Under the pieces are notes generated by a model that was given only the letters and a program-made list of their open reading frames with translations, was not told where the DNA came from and made no database searches. Positions 35,157 through 46,329 of a DNA stretch of 64,000 nt are shown here, piece by piece. The translations under genes and the position numbers were made by a program. Position 1 is the first letter of the stretch. Each line of letters opens with the position of its first letter. This DNA comes from Helianthus annuus (lineage: Eukaryota; Streptophyta; Magnoliopsida; Asterales; Asteraceae): positions 73,283,819-73,347,818 of the forward strand of contig NC_035440.2 in assembly GCF_002127325.2 (NCBI RefSeq), read 5' to 3'.

Positions 35157-35371
35157 GGTATGTTTGGTATGTGGTAATGGACTGAATGGGAGAATGGAAT
35201 GGACGATATAATGGAATGGACAACGGAATGAAATGGATCATTCTATTCCATTGTGATATTTTGTTACTTATATGTGAATAGAATAAATCATTACTCTATA
35301 TAATTTGATACACAAAAAAGACGAAATAACGAAACACAATTGTATTAAAAACGACAAAAATATAATTGTCT

Positions 35372-35372
35372 C

Positions 35373-35442
<70 letters not shown>

Positions 35443-35456
35443 GTAATAGTAATAAT
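35372..35456. repeat. (TAA)n microsatellite
   Basis: About 24 uninterrupted AAT/TAA units followed by imperfect ones. The poly-Ile ORFs on both strands are artefacts. Confidence 0.95.
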
Positions 35457-35744
35457 GGTAAAAAAAATCAATAATAAAATTTTTGATATATATTAATATT
35501 AGTATTAACATAAATATAAAGAGTGGGGATCCTGCGGAAAGTGTGTTTTTCCTAGAAAGTGTAGGAAGCGATCTGGACCATCAGATGAATGTTTAATGAT
35601 TGAGATCATTTTGCTGGCATTTTGGTAATATATGTGTCTTTAAAATAGGCTAATTTAATTGATTGGTGGTAAATGTTTCATTTAAGTTGTTTTAAATAAG
35701 GAAATAACTACCAATCATAAAACCACATCAAAAAATGTCGCAAT

Positions 35745-35811
<67 letters not shown>
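35745..35811. repeat. Compound (TC)n(TA)n microsatellite
   Basis: (TC) to about 35767 and then (TA) to 35811, uninterrupted. Confidence 0.95.
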
Positions 35812-35812
<1 letters not shown>

Positions 35813-35879
35813 CCCTCACATTTGAAAACACCAAATCATACAAAAATAACGATAATTCAGATCTAGATGTGTTCATAGT

Positions 35880-36560
35880 AGTGTGTTTTAGCGATAAAAC
35901 ACAATTTGACGAACTAGTGACTGATTGCTAAAACTCAACATCAAGAATGCCAAAATCATATCAACCAGCAACTGATAAAACACATTGTGATGAAACAGTA
36001 ATTGGAACCAATAACTGATAAAACACATTGTGATGAAACTAATAACTGATAAAACACAACATCAAGAATGACAAAATCACATCAACTAGTAATTGATAAA
36101 ACACATTGCGATGAAACAGTAGATAAAATACAAAAGAACATGCCATTCATGAATCATAACTGGTATAACACATTGTGATGAAACCGGTAATTGATAAAAC
36201 ACAATATCAAGAATGCCAAAAATCATATCAACCAGTAACTGATAAAACACATTGTTATGAAACATTAACTGAAACCATTAACTGCTAAAACACATTGTGA
36301 TGAAACCACTAACTGATAAAACACAACATCAAGAATGTCAAAATCACATCAACCAGTAAATGATAGAACACATTGTGATGAAACCAGTAACTGATAAAAC
36401 ACAACGTGAACCAGTAACTGATAAAACACAACATCAAGAATGCCAAAAATCGTATCAACCAGTAACTGATAAAACACATTGTGATGAAACAATAACTGAA
36501 ACCAGTAACTGCTAAAACACATTGTGATGAACCCAGTAACTGATAAAACACAACGTGAAG
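35880..36560. repeat. Minisatellite built on AACTGATAAAACACA
   Basis: About eleven copies of CAGTAACTGATAAAACAC alternate with ATTGTGATGAAAC and AACATCAAGAATGCCAAAA blocks in a higher-order unit of roughly 75-120 bases. The ORF at 36309-36551 on the minus strand is this repeat in translation. Confidence 0.85.
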
Positions 36561-37036
36561 AAACTGTTAATGATTTGAACTTCGTAATTTAAAGTAACTG
36601 CCCTTTTAAAATCATAATGATTTGAAATTGTCAAAGATATATACGTTTCCATAAATATCTGGATAGTTAGTTTAGGATATATAATATTCCAAAATTAAAT
36701 TAATAATTAAATTACCATCATGCCCTTTTGAATAAAAAATTTAAAAGACACATGTCACCTCCCTATTGCTTCATAGACTTTCTAGGAGACTTAGGCTTTC
36801 TAGCCAACTACCACTCTAAATATAAACATAATAATAATATATTTTTTTCCGTTCCTTGTAGGAATGAAAAAAAAAAAAAACACCCCTTACTAAGGAATGA
36901 ATGTTATATTTGGAAAGAGTTATATTACTTTGGAAGCTCTATTCCATTACCATATGATAACCAAACATTGTTATATTTGGAAGGAGTTACATTCCTTTGG
37001 AAGGTCTATTCTATTACCACATGATAACCAAAAATG

Positions 37037-37359
37037 TTTCTTTTCATTTCACCTTTTATTAGTGTTTATTTCATTTTCTCTTTTTTAAACTATTTTAAAA
37101 TCGATAAATAATATGGTTTATTTTGCTGAACGTGTCATGGAATATGTAATGATTTGTAAAAACTCCACCCTATCAACTTAAATGCTTTAAATGCCCTCTT
37201 TATAGTCGCAATCCATATTGTACAAATAAATGTTACTTAAGTTGACACAACTACACAAGTAAATACTTCACAAAAAAAAGTCAACAAATAACAAGTTTCA
37301 TACTATAGTGGCCAAACCGAAAACTTTTAAAACTTATGGGCCAAAACTAACACATCATC
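37037..37359. other. Promoter-proximal region of the SF21-like gene
   Basis: AT-rich. No transposon or ORF of note; it should hold upstream promoter elements. Confidence 0.4.
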
Positions 37360-37367
37360 TATAAATA
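37360..37367 (+). promoter_or_regulatory. TATA box of the SF21-like gene
   Basis: TATAAATA, 137 bases before the start codon. A second TATATAAA at about 37442-37449 could serve an alternative shorter transcript. A (GA)n tract (37414-37428) lies in the predicted 5' UTR and could bind GAGA-type (BPC) factors. Confidence 0.6.
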
Positions 37368-37452
37368 TACACTGAAAGATATATATCATGCTATATAGAT
37401 ATACATACAGAGTGAGAGAGAGAGAGAGAAACACAGATTTCTATATAAACCC

Positions 37453-37485
37453 ATGGATACCAAATCCAACCTCTCTCAAATTTGA
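37453..37485 (+). CDS. Short upstream ORF of the SF21-like gene
   Basis: Ten codons (MDTKSNLSQI) and a stop, ending 18 bases before the main ATG. It is within the predicted 5' UTR if transcription starts near the TATA box at 37360. It may reduce translation of the main ORF. An earlier ATG at 37388 opens a longer frame overlapping the main start, but may precede the transcription start. Confidence 0.4.
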   Translation: MDTKSNLSQI

Positions 37486-37503
37486 CAAATTAGGTTGCAG
37501 GTT

Positions 37504-38172
37504 ATGGCGGATTCAAGCGATTCTATCTCCATTGACATGGAATCAAGCTCTGTTTCCGCAAAGGTTTGCAGATTACTTCACATTTTGTACACATATATAT
37601 TACGAGATTGAATGTTCATTTCTGTGTATATCTGCTTGTATGCACAATTGATTGACAAATTTTTATCACAATTTATACCTATTTATGACGAGATTGAATG
37701 TTGATCAGTTTATGTGAATGTATATCTGTGTGCGCGTTCTATAACTGTTCAGTAATCTGCTGATACTAGCAACATTTTCATCGATTTATTGGCAGTTTAA
37801 ATCTCGATTTATACCTATTTATTACGAGATTGAATGTTTATGTGAATGTATATATGTATCACTGTATGTGTGTACGATAATTGTTGATACTCGCAACATT
37901 TTCATCGATTTATTGGCGTTTTTCGTTGAAAATTGAAGTTAGAAGTTAGAAGTGTGTGAATGTGTGATTTGTTCATTTGTTATATGTGATTATGAGAAGT
38001 TTCTATTTCACTTAGGGAATTTGATTTCTTTGTGGTTAAGTTTGCTTTTGAGAGGTTTAGTAAGTTTTAAGTAAACGGTAGGTAAATGCTTGATGATGCA
38101 AGGAATCATTGTTTAAAGTTCATTTTGTATCTTCTTTTTTACTGTCTGTGATCTCATCATTTTTTTAAATTG

Positions 38173-38211
<39 letters not shown>

Positions 38212-41200
38212 TTATAAATACAATAATTAACAAGTCAAAGAAGGATTCATATATCATGTGATTAAATTTAGTAAACAGTTTTTGCATCTATCTGTATGAG
38301 ATTTTATGTTTGTAGACTGTAATAGCTGTTAGACACAGTTATCATGTGATAAGTTTTGCTTTATATTTTTTTGTTATCCTTCCGATTGTTGAATAGGACT
38401 GTGTTTGGTGATGTATATTTTTGTTTATAAAATTGTTAGTTTGGTGAAAGAGTTATTGTATTTGACCAGGTTCAGTGGACTTTTAGACATACGTTTGGCG
38501 GTTTGGGTGTGCCTATCTGCATAATTATATTATATAGTAATAATAACAATTGTAATACTGTGTCAAAAATTTATTGCCAGGGGAGCGGTTGCCATAAATT
38601 CGTATTTTCTCTGTCTGATTAATATGTATGTTAGGTCAAATAGTTGTGTATTTATAGAGAATTAATGCGAGAGTTGCGTGCTGCACTTAGTGTTTTTTTT
38701 TTAACTTCATGCCCATGTCTCTATCTCGTTGACTTATATAGTTATATTCAATGTGGAAAAGGTTATGTATATGTAGTTTAACAGGGAGAGATAATTATGG
38801 GTGGCCTTATTGTCCTTATCTCCGTCTGATTAGATTGTATGTTATGTAAAAACATTAGGCTCTCAACTTAATATAATAAGTGCGTTTTGTATTGCATTCA
38901 GGAACACCTTGTGAAAACTTCTAATGGATTTGTATCCGTTGCCATATTCGGGGACCAGGACAAGCCAGCTCTCGTTACATATCCTGATTTAGCTTTAAAT
39001 CGTAAGTGATGGCTTTTTTCGTAATTGATATTAAAACTTTATAACAAATTTGATTGTGCTTGCTTTGAACTGTCTATTCACCTCCATAATCACTACTTGA
39101 GGTCGAAAACTGGCATTAAAGCATGCTAACGAGTCATATGCATTAACCACTTCTGTTATTAATGTTGCATTGGTTTGCGTGTTTGGCAGACATGTCCTGT
39201 TTTCAAGGGCTTTTCTTATGCCCTGAGGCTTTTTCGCTGCTGATTCATAATTTCTGCATTTACCATATTAGCCCCCCTGGCCACGAGGTCGGTAATCATT
39301 AATCACCAACTGTAAATAGTTATAAATTTATAAAAAAATTTCCATGATGAACGTATGTGTATTGTTTCGAATGTATACTATCTTATATTCTTATATGGTA
39401 CATCCTTAAGAGATTTTGCAGTTGGGAGCTGCTGCGGTGTCCTATGATTATCCGGCATTATCTGTTGATGACTTAGCTGATCAGGTTGCTGAGGTTCTTG
39501 ACTATTTTGGGTAAATTTTTAGTATATTTGTTCCTATCATGGGTGTAATTCATTCTAAAACCTTGTTTATTTTTTTTTTATTTGGAGTTGATTACGCTTT
39601 TCGTACCTGTGGTTTGTTGAAAATAACCATTACAGTCAGTTAAAAAATTTCCAAAACTAATGGATTGTAATTGTTATTTTCGACAAACCACAGGGGCGAA
39701 AAACGTAATTAACTCATTTGTTTATGTATTGTTTTTTAATGAGGGGTATTTTAGTCTTTTCACCAAAAACTTAATGGCAAATTGGATGGAGTTAACGAAG
39801 GTGGACTGTATTTGTTACAAAAATGAAAGTACTGATACCGTTTTGTCAATTTTTAAACTAATGGACTGTAATGGTTATTTTCAACAAACCACAGGGACGA
39901 AAAACGTAGTTAACTCTTTTATTTATAACAAAACGTAATATTTGGGTGAAGGGTGCTTCGGGTCAAACCGACCAGGTTTGACCTGTTACCCCAAGTCCCA
40001 ACCAGCGGACCCACCCAATTCACCACCTCTAGTTTCGCTTCTCGTTTTCTCTCGTTAATTGAATATACGGAAAGCTTTTTTTTTCTTTTTTTTTCTCATG
40101 ATCTGCTTTTGCAGACTTGGTGCAGTTATGTGCATGGGAGTGACTGCTGGTGCATACATACTCACCCTGTTTGCTGTAAGTCACATCTTCTGTGTACTGC
40201 GTGAAATCTAAATTCTAATTTTGCAATATTTAACTATATATGCTTCTTTTGGCTAACAGATAAAATATACACGTCGTGTGCTTGGTCTCATACTTGTTTC
40301 TCCTCTATGTAAAGCACCTTCCTGGACAGAATGGTTGTGTAACAAGGTTAACTATTCTCAATATGCTTTTTAGACGTGACAATTTGGACCCGTTACCAGT
40401 GAATGGGTTGACATGTGTTATGCAATGTATCTAACCGGCGAGATGAGTATAAATAAAAAAAAAAAATACTAACTAAAAGGAGAATGGGCTCAACAGTGGG
40501 TGGTATCCCAAAAGTAATCTTAGGAGACTAATTATATGTAAAATGCCATTTTCGTCCCTGAGGTTTGGCCAGTTTTGCGACTTTCATCCAAAGGTTTGTT
40601 TTTTCGCATCTGGGTCCAAAAGGTTTGGAATCTTGCCATTTTCAGCTGGCTCCTTAACTCTATCCAATTTTTTTTCCGTTAAGTCAGGGGACGAAAATGG
40701 CATTTTACTCAAGAAATAAAAAGTGGACAAAAATATATATGCAGTCAACGTAGTGGAAATTTATTTTACTATTATATGTAAAAGAAATAAAAATTGGGCA
40801 AAAAGATTTTTAGAGTCAGACTTGTTTTGACCCTTTATCTTAACCTGCTTGACCCCATCCACTTGTAAGACTTTTTTTAACCCGTTTGGGGGAAAGGAGT
40901 GAGCGTTAATTTCAGTTGAGCTCTTGTTTGCAGCTTATGGCAAACATACTTTATTACTACGGGATGTGTGGTATGGTAAAGGAGTTACTGCTAATGCGTT
41001 ATTTCAGCAAGGTGTATATCTCCTTCCATTTTGCGGTTACATCTTTGATAATTCAATGGTTTTTATTATATATTAATAATTAAACGTGTGATTATGTTTT
41101 ACTATCTAAATGACAGGAAGTTCGTGGAGCAGCGATGAGTCCCGAAACAGAAATAGTGCACTCGTGTAGGAGAGTAAGTTCTCTCTTTGATACTATAATA

Positions 41201-42145
41201 TGACATGCGGCTTTTGAATCATGTTTCTCATCATCAAGTCTGCTTTGTTTCTACAGTTGCTTGGTGAGAGGCAGAGTGCAAATGTGCTCAACTTTCTTGA
41301 AGCTATTAACGGGTAAACGGCTCTTTCTTTCTTGTCAAAATAAACTTTATTAGAGCAACTATGTCACTATTTATGCATCAAAAGAACGTTTCTTGTATTA
41401 TGTTGAAGATCGGAGTTTATCTCTGTGTTCTACTTTGCAATGGCGTAACTCAAATCACACAAGAAATTGTCAATCCGAAAACTCCATAAAAATTTGGAAA
41501 TTAAATGTTTAAGCATTATTTAGTGCCAGATATTGATGGTGGCAGTTTCAATTCAACCCATACGTATATAGTCGAGTCGATTTGGTTTATTTTTTAGCCC
41601 TAACAGTCAACGGGCCGAACGTTGAACAGGTTGAAGATCGGCCAAATTGTACTTTTGATGCTTATAACTTCCTAACTCGTACTTCTGTTTTGTTCAGGAG
41701 ACCAGACATCACGGAAGGATTAAAGAAATTGCAGTGTCGCTCCCTAATCTTTGTGGGAGAAAATTCTCCGTTCAATTCTGAATCTCTTCACATGACGTCA
41801 AAACTAGATAGAAGATTCAGTGCATTGGTAGAGGTATGCAACAGTATCTCTAAAACTTATAAACCTATAAACACAAAACGTCATGTATATCATTTGAAAT
41901 GAACATATTCTTGTATGCATTTATAGGTTCAAGGATGTGGATCGATTGTAACAGAGGAGCAACCAGATGCAATGTTGATACCACTGGAATATTTCCTCAT
42001 GGGTTACGGGCTCTATCGGCCCGCTGAGACGGACGTAAGCCCAAGAAGCCCATTAAGCCCAACTTCCATCTCCCCCGAACTTTATACGCCAGAAAGCATG
42101 GGCTTAAAACTAAAGCCCATTAAAACTCGACTTTCACAAATCTGA
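37504..42145 (+). CDS. SF21-like NDR/alpha-beta-hydrolase protein, 11 exons
   Basis: Exons: 37504-37563, 38902-39001, 39190-39287, 39422-39510, 40115-40175, 40260-40346, 40934-41011, 41117-41173, 41257-41312, 41698-41833, 41927-42145. All ten introns are GT-AG. The spliced CDS is 1041 bases and encodes 346 residues starting [20 protein letters not shown]. It has the N-myc-downregulated (NDR) fold: [32 protein letters not shown] (at the place of the hydrolase nucleophile elbow), then [36 protein letters not shown] and [17 protein letters not shown]. The Ser/Pro-rich tail ([20 protein letters not shown]) is typical of the pollen/pistil SF21 proteins of sunflower. NDR proteins usually lack hydrolase activity and are linked to signalling (NDL proteins with G-beta in Arabidopsis). 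No stop or frameshift; full length for the family. Introns 4 and 6 carry MITEs. The exon model is by eye from splice consensus and frame. Confidence 0.9.
38175..38207 (+). repeat. Poly(A) run in intron 1
   Basis: 33 uninterrupted A residues in the 1.3 kb first intron, with no recognisable retroposon next to it. Confidence 0.9.
39585..39916. mobile_element. Inverted-repeat MITE in intron 4, with duplicated end
   Basis: Left end GAGTTGATTACGCTTTTCG and right end CGAAAAACGTAGTTAACTC are inverted repeats that continue through the CACAGG and ACAAACCAC words. Flanks TTTTATTTG and TTTTATTTA suggest an 8-9 bp TSD. An internal second copy of the right arm ends at 39717, so the 39585-39717 hairpin resembles a complete shorter element with an extra right arm added. 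Non-coding. Confidence 0.7.
40538..40709. mobile_element. MITE in intron 6
   Basis: Terminal inverted repeats GTAAAATGCCATTTTCGTCC (left) and GGACGAAAATGGCATTTTAC (right). The interior is an imperfect hairpin with GGTTTGGCC/CCAAAGG words. No convincing TSD. It is about 220 bases upstream of exon 7. Confidence 0.7.
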
Positions 42146-42871
42146 AAGGAGAGGTAAGATGGTATATTTGCAAGATTTTGTAATTCTGTGTATGTCATGA
42201 GATGTATTTGAGGATTAGTATGAAGGTATATAGACACAGGAGAGAAATTTATAGAGAGCAAAGATTGAAATAATCCAAAAAAAAAAAAATTAATAATAAC
42301 TAGAAAAAGGATAGTCATGTATATCTGCAAAAATAAATGTTATGTTCATATGATTACAAGAGTAAATGTTTGTGATTGAAATGAAATTTGTTTAGGGTAT
42401 AGTTCTTATGATAACAATAAGAATATAAACATGTGATACGGATGTTAAATATACATACGTGTATGTTCGTGTTCTATGTAAGTTGTAAAACATTAATAAC
42501 GTGGTCCATAACACGTACACCATAGATACTTGTGTCGAATACTCGGTCCAAGTCAAAACTTCAAATGAATTAGAAACACACATGTTTTTATAGTATATTA
42601 AATTTTAAGGATTAAGGATAATTGATTTGTTTTTAAATTAAGATGAATGCATGTTTTTTTTATATAAAACTTCTAAACAAATCTTTTATAAAATGAACAA
42701 GTTTTTCTTAAAACCAAATTAAAAATTTACAGAATGTGAATTTAGTTGAGACAAGAGCTCAAAGAAATCTCCTAAACGTTATCAGGAACTTACGATAGGT
42801 AAAAAAAATAAAACAAAAAATATCTATATATTATTTTCTATTCAGAGTTAATCACCTATGTAATTTTTTAA
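42146..42871 (+). other. 3' UTR and flank of the SF21-like gene
   Basis: AT-rich, without an ORF of interest. The 3' UTR end cannot be placed; an A-run follows aatcc at about 42277. No transposon seen before MULE-A. Confidence 0.4.
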
Positions 42872-44924
42872 GGGTTAATGGATTTAAACATCTCTAACTA
42901 TTGTCATTTGGCCGCTGTCACTCTCAACTTTGACTTTGGCTCACATCACTCTCAACTTAACACATTGGTTGCTGTGTCACCCTGTCGTTAAATAAACGCT
43001 AATTGGGTTAGTTTTATTGTCCTACGTGGCTAATTTTAGATGACGTGGCGTGTTTTAATGAGTTGGCATGCTGATGAAAACTTATATTATATAGAAATCA
43101 ATTTATATTCCCCCTATCTCTCTCTCACACTTAACACCACCACCATCCACCCACACCACCGTCCTGCCTTCCACCCCACCATAACCCTACGCTGCCATCC
43201 ACCCTACCACCATAATCCCCTGTTCAAGAACCATTGGCCACCACCCACTGCGACCACCTACCCCACACCACCAACCACTGCTTAATCTGGATCTAGAAGC
43301 CTATTCGAGATGATATCGAAAAAAAAAACGATGATGGGTTTTGATTTTGGGGGAAAACGGGGTTATGATGATGATCAGGTGATGTTGATGAGGGGAACAG
43401 TGGTGTCGTCGCAGGGGGGTCGTCTGATGTTGAGGATGGAAACAGTGGTGTCGTCGCTGGTGAAATCCGTCATTTCACCTTCCACACTTCCACACTTTCT
43501 CTCTCACACACTACCATAACCCTGTTTTCACCGCCAAATTGCCGGTGATATCCGTCGTTGATAAGCATTTTCTCACTCGATCGGTTGCGGTTAGGAAACA
43601 GAGGACTTGTAGTGTGAAATCGCTGTTGAAGATGTACGGAAGGATAGCGTGTTGTAGGGGTGTGCAAAAAACCGAATTAACCGAACCATAACCGAATTAA
43701 CCGACAAAACCGAACCGAAAAAACCGAACCAAATAAAAAACCGGTGGATCGGTTAATGGTTTTTTTTGAAAACCGAAAGTAGCGGGTCGGTTATGGTTAT
43801 CATTTTTTCCATACCCACCATAACCGAACCGAACCGACATGTAATAAATCTTTGTAAGATTTAGGACTTTTCACCATATTTTTAATATTTGATATTTTTG
43901 AGTGAAGATTTTTAGTACTTATGGGTTTTTCATATCATTTTGTGGTTTTGGTTGAATGTTTATTTGAATTTATGGAATTTATCATATCACTTTATTTGAA
44001 TATTCGATAATAAAGGTATTAATATTATAGATTATATGTATTTTTAATACTATGTAATATATTAATATATACAAATATGCAATAACAATTTATTCCATGT
44101 TAAAAAAATTAAGCTACTTTAGCTAAGCTAAATACACGGTTAACCACCCATAACCGACCCGCTATAACCATCAAAACCGAATAACCATAACCACCATAAC
44201 CGATCGGTTATGGTTATGGTTATCCAATAACCGATATCGCGGTTATGGTTATGGTTTTTGATCAAAACCGACCCAAACCGACCCATGCACACCCCTAGCG
44301 TGTTGTTATGTGCTGAGAAGGATGAATCTGGATCGATTGTAGGTTTTCATTTGATTCCGCAATCAGGTAACGAGTTTTAGTAGTTTGATTTTGTAATTTT
44401 TGTTTGATTTGTTCGATTTCATTGAATGATATGTTTTGAGATTATGAGTTGTATCGGTTTGTGTTGTTCAGGAAGTAGCGGGGGGGGGGGGGGGTTGATG
44501 GCGACGGTGATTGGCTTGGTTTTGGGTGGGTTGGGTTGTGACAGTGAGCTAGGTGGTGGTGGATACGGACGGCGGAGACAAGCTTCGGCCGTCGGAAAAC
44601 AACGGCAACGGTTGTGAGGGGTGGCTCAGTTTTGGAACGGAGCTTGGTTCAGTTCGGTTCAGGTTTCACATAGGTCGGATTCAGTCTTGTTCAACAACCA
44701 TTGGCCACAAAATGGCCACGTTGGATAAAAAACAGTCCATGTCACCATGCCACGTTGGACAAGATGGGCACGTCAGCAAAAAGAACTAACCCAGTTAGTG
44801 TTTATTTAACGACGGGGTGACACAGCAACCCAAGTGTTAAGTTGGGAGTGGTGTGAGCCAAAGTCAAAGTTGAGAGTGCCAGCGGCCAAATGACAATAAT
44901 TGGGGTGTTTAAATCCATTAACCC
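42872..44924. mobile_element. MULE-A: Mutator-like element with ~150-bp TIRs
   Basis: Perfect 9-bp TSD ATTTTTTAA (42863-42871, 44925-44933). The TIRs start GGGTTAATGGATTTAAACA and run about 150 bases inward through CTCTCAACTTTGACTTTGG and GTTAAATAAACGCTAA. No transposase: the element is non-autonomous. The interior has a CCACC-rich tract, a short ORF (43310-43519) with no recognised product, a nested hAT-type MITE (43655-44297) and a G14 run at 44481. The same family as MULE-B. Confidence 0.9.
43655..44297. mobile_element. hAT-type MITE nested in MULE-A
   Basis: TIRs TAGGGGTGTGCA and TGCACACCCCTA with a perfect 8-bp TSD GCGTGTTG (43647-43654, 44298-44305). The subterminal regions are full of AACCGA/TCGGTT words. 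Non-coding, 643 bases. Confidence 0.92.
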
Positions 44925-45179
44925 ATTTTTTAATTTATCCACCCTTTTTCTAATAATTAAAATACCCCAATGTCAAAGTTAGATGAAAAGGATTATATGT
45001 TTAAATAAGGTTTAGAACATCTCTAGTGGGGTTTTTTGGCGTTTTTCCAAAAAAAAAAGACCTAACAACGTCCAAGAACCTCCCCGGGGCCGTTTTTTTT
45101 TCTTAAAAAAAAGGTCCGGAGCGGGCTTTTATCAACGCCTTCTTCTTTTTGTTTGGTCAATAGCACCCCTTTTAACATA

Positions 45180-46329
45180 GGGTTAATGGATTTAAACACC
45201 CCCAACTATGGTCATTTGGTCGTTGGCACTCTCAACTTTGACTTTGGTTCACACAACTCTCAACTTAACACATTGTTTGTCATGACACCCCCTCGTTAAA
45301 TAAACACTAACCTAGTTAGGAAAATTATCCCAGTGTCATTTTAATATAATATGGCATGTATGACGTGTAAGTTCCCCTGATTCATCATCTTTAAAACCCC
45401 TAATATCCTAACAACAGAACTCCATATGAAACCCTAGAAATCACTTTATCAAAATTACACGCACCACAAGATAGGGCTAACGGGCAGGTGCTAGATCTTG
45501 CCACTACTGTAAAAGATGGGGTTTTGGGTGGTGGGGTGAGTTTTGGTTGTGGGTTTATTGAGAAATTAGATCTTAGTAACATGATTGAAGAGTTGGATGA
45601 ACCTGAGGTTCCATCAATGTTCATTTGCCTGATTTCGCTTGAACCGATGCAAGACCCGGTTATGCTCTGCACCAGGCAGACGTATGAGCGGTCTAACATC
45701 TTGAAATGGTTCAATTTGGGGCACTTCACCTGCCCGACGACGATGCAAGAGCTTTGGGATGATTCGGTCACCCTGAATAAGACGCTGCATCAGTTGATCC
45801 ACACTTGGTTTGCTCAAAAGTACCTGCAGATGAAGAAAAAAATCCCAAGATGTAATCGGAAACGCTTCAGAGGCGTTAGACAGAATGAAAGTTATGGTCG
45901 ATTTGCAAGGTGTCACCCGAGGAGTACTCGTCGGTCGCTGTGGATGTCGGTCTTGCGGCGAAACTGCTTCTTGTTATTCAAAGTGGTTGTGATCCTTTGT
46001 TGAAACATGACAAACCGGCTGCCGGCGTCGGTCGGGGTAGTGCCGGTCAGACATCATCAAGAAGATAGGGAGATCGAGATGCAGGTGTTGTTTGGTTGTG
46101 TTATTTGGAGTTATAAAGATGGTGAAAATAAAAAATTACACCATGTCACCATGCCACGTTGGAGAAAATATCTATGTCAGCAAAAAGAACTAACCCAGTT
46201 AGTGTTTATTTAACGACGGGGTGACATAACAACCCAAGTGTTAAGTTGGGAGTGGTGTGAGCTAAAGTCAAAGTTGAGAGTGCCAGCGGCCAAATGGCCA
46301 TAGTTGGGGGTGTTTAAATCCATTAACCG
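45180..46329. mobile_element. MULE-B: Pack-MULE-like element carrying a U-box gene fragment
   Basis: Perfect 9-bp TSD TTTAACATA (45171-45179, 46330-46338) and TIRs of about 140 bases starting GGTTAATGGATTTAAACACC and matching those of MULE-A. No transposase. Between the TIRs lies the start of a host U-box gene (about 45370-46060). This is the structure expected of a Pack-MULE: gene sequence between Mutator TIRs. Confidence 0.9.
45488..46060 (+). pseudogene. Captured U-box E3 ligase fragment (PUB30/31-like)
   Basis: The open frame begins MLDLATTVKDGVLGG-like, but its first codon is GTG (45488-45490), so the original ATG is probably lost. A U-box follows: PEVPSMFICLISLEPMQDPV, TYERSNILKWFNLGHFTCPT and TMQELWDDSVTLNKTLHQLI. 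Conserved U-box positions are altered (ICLIS for ICPIS, LCTRQTYER for a Gly before the Gln). Past the U-box an A-run (about 45835-45842) shifts the frame; homology (KSQDVIGNASEALDRMKVMV) resumes in another frame and the armadillo-repeat part is absent. The intact gene would bind E2 enzymes and ubiquitinate targets; this copy should not. Both ends lie within MULE-B. Confidence 0.85.

Larger units (their letters stand above)
35157..37036. mobile_element. Possible degenerate inverted-repeat element containing simple repeats
   Basis: The left edge GGGTATGTTTGGTATGTGGT is similar in inverse to GTTTGGTTATCATATGGTAA at about 36940-36966 and again at about 37005-37030 (both read on the minus strand); the right terminus is itself duplicated. 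The TIR style and a TAA before the left end recall PIF/Harbinger (Tourist) MITEs, but no exact TSD was found. It encloses three simple or tandem repeats (35372-35456, 35745-35811, 35880-36560). Confidence 0.4.

Noticed and set aside
35268..35496. Poly-isoleucine ORFs on both strands
   Set aside because: Translation of the (TAA)n microsatellite.
35880..36560. Regularly repeated units resembling a CRISPR-like array
   Set aside because: Plant nuclear DNA; units are contiguous and degenerate with no constant repeat and unique spacers. It is a minisatellite.
38175..38207. Poly(A) in intron 1 as the tail of a retroposon
   Set aside because: No LINE or SINE sequence precedes it on either strand and no flanking duplication was seen.
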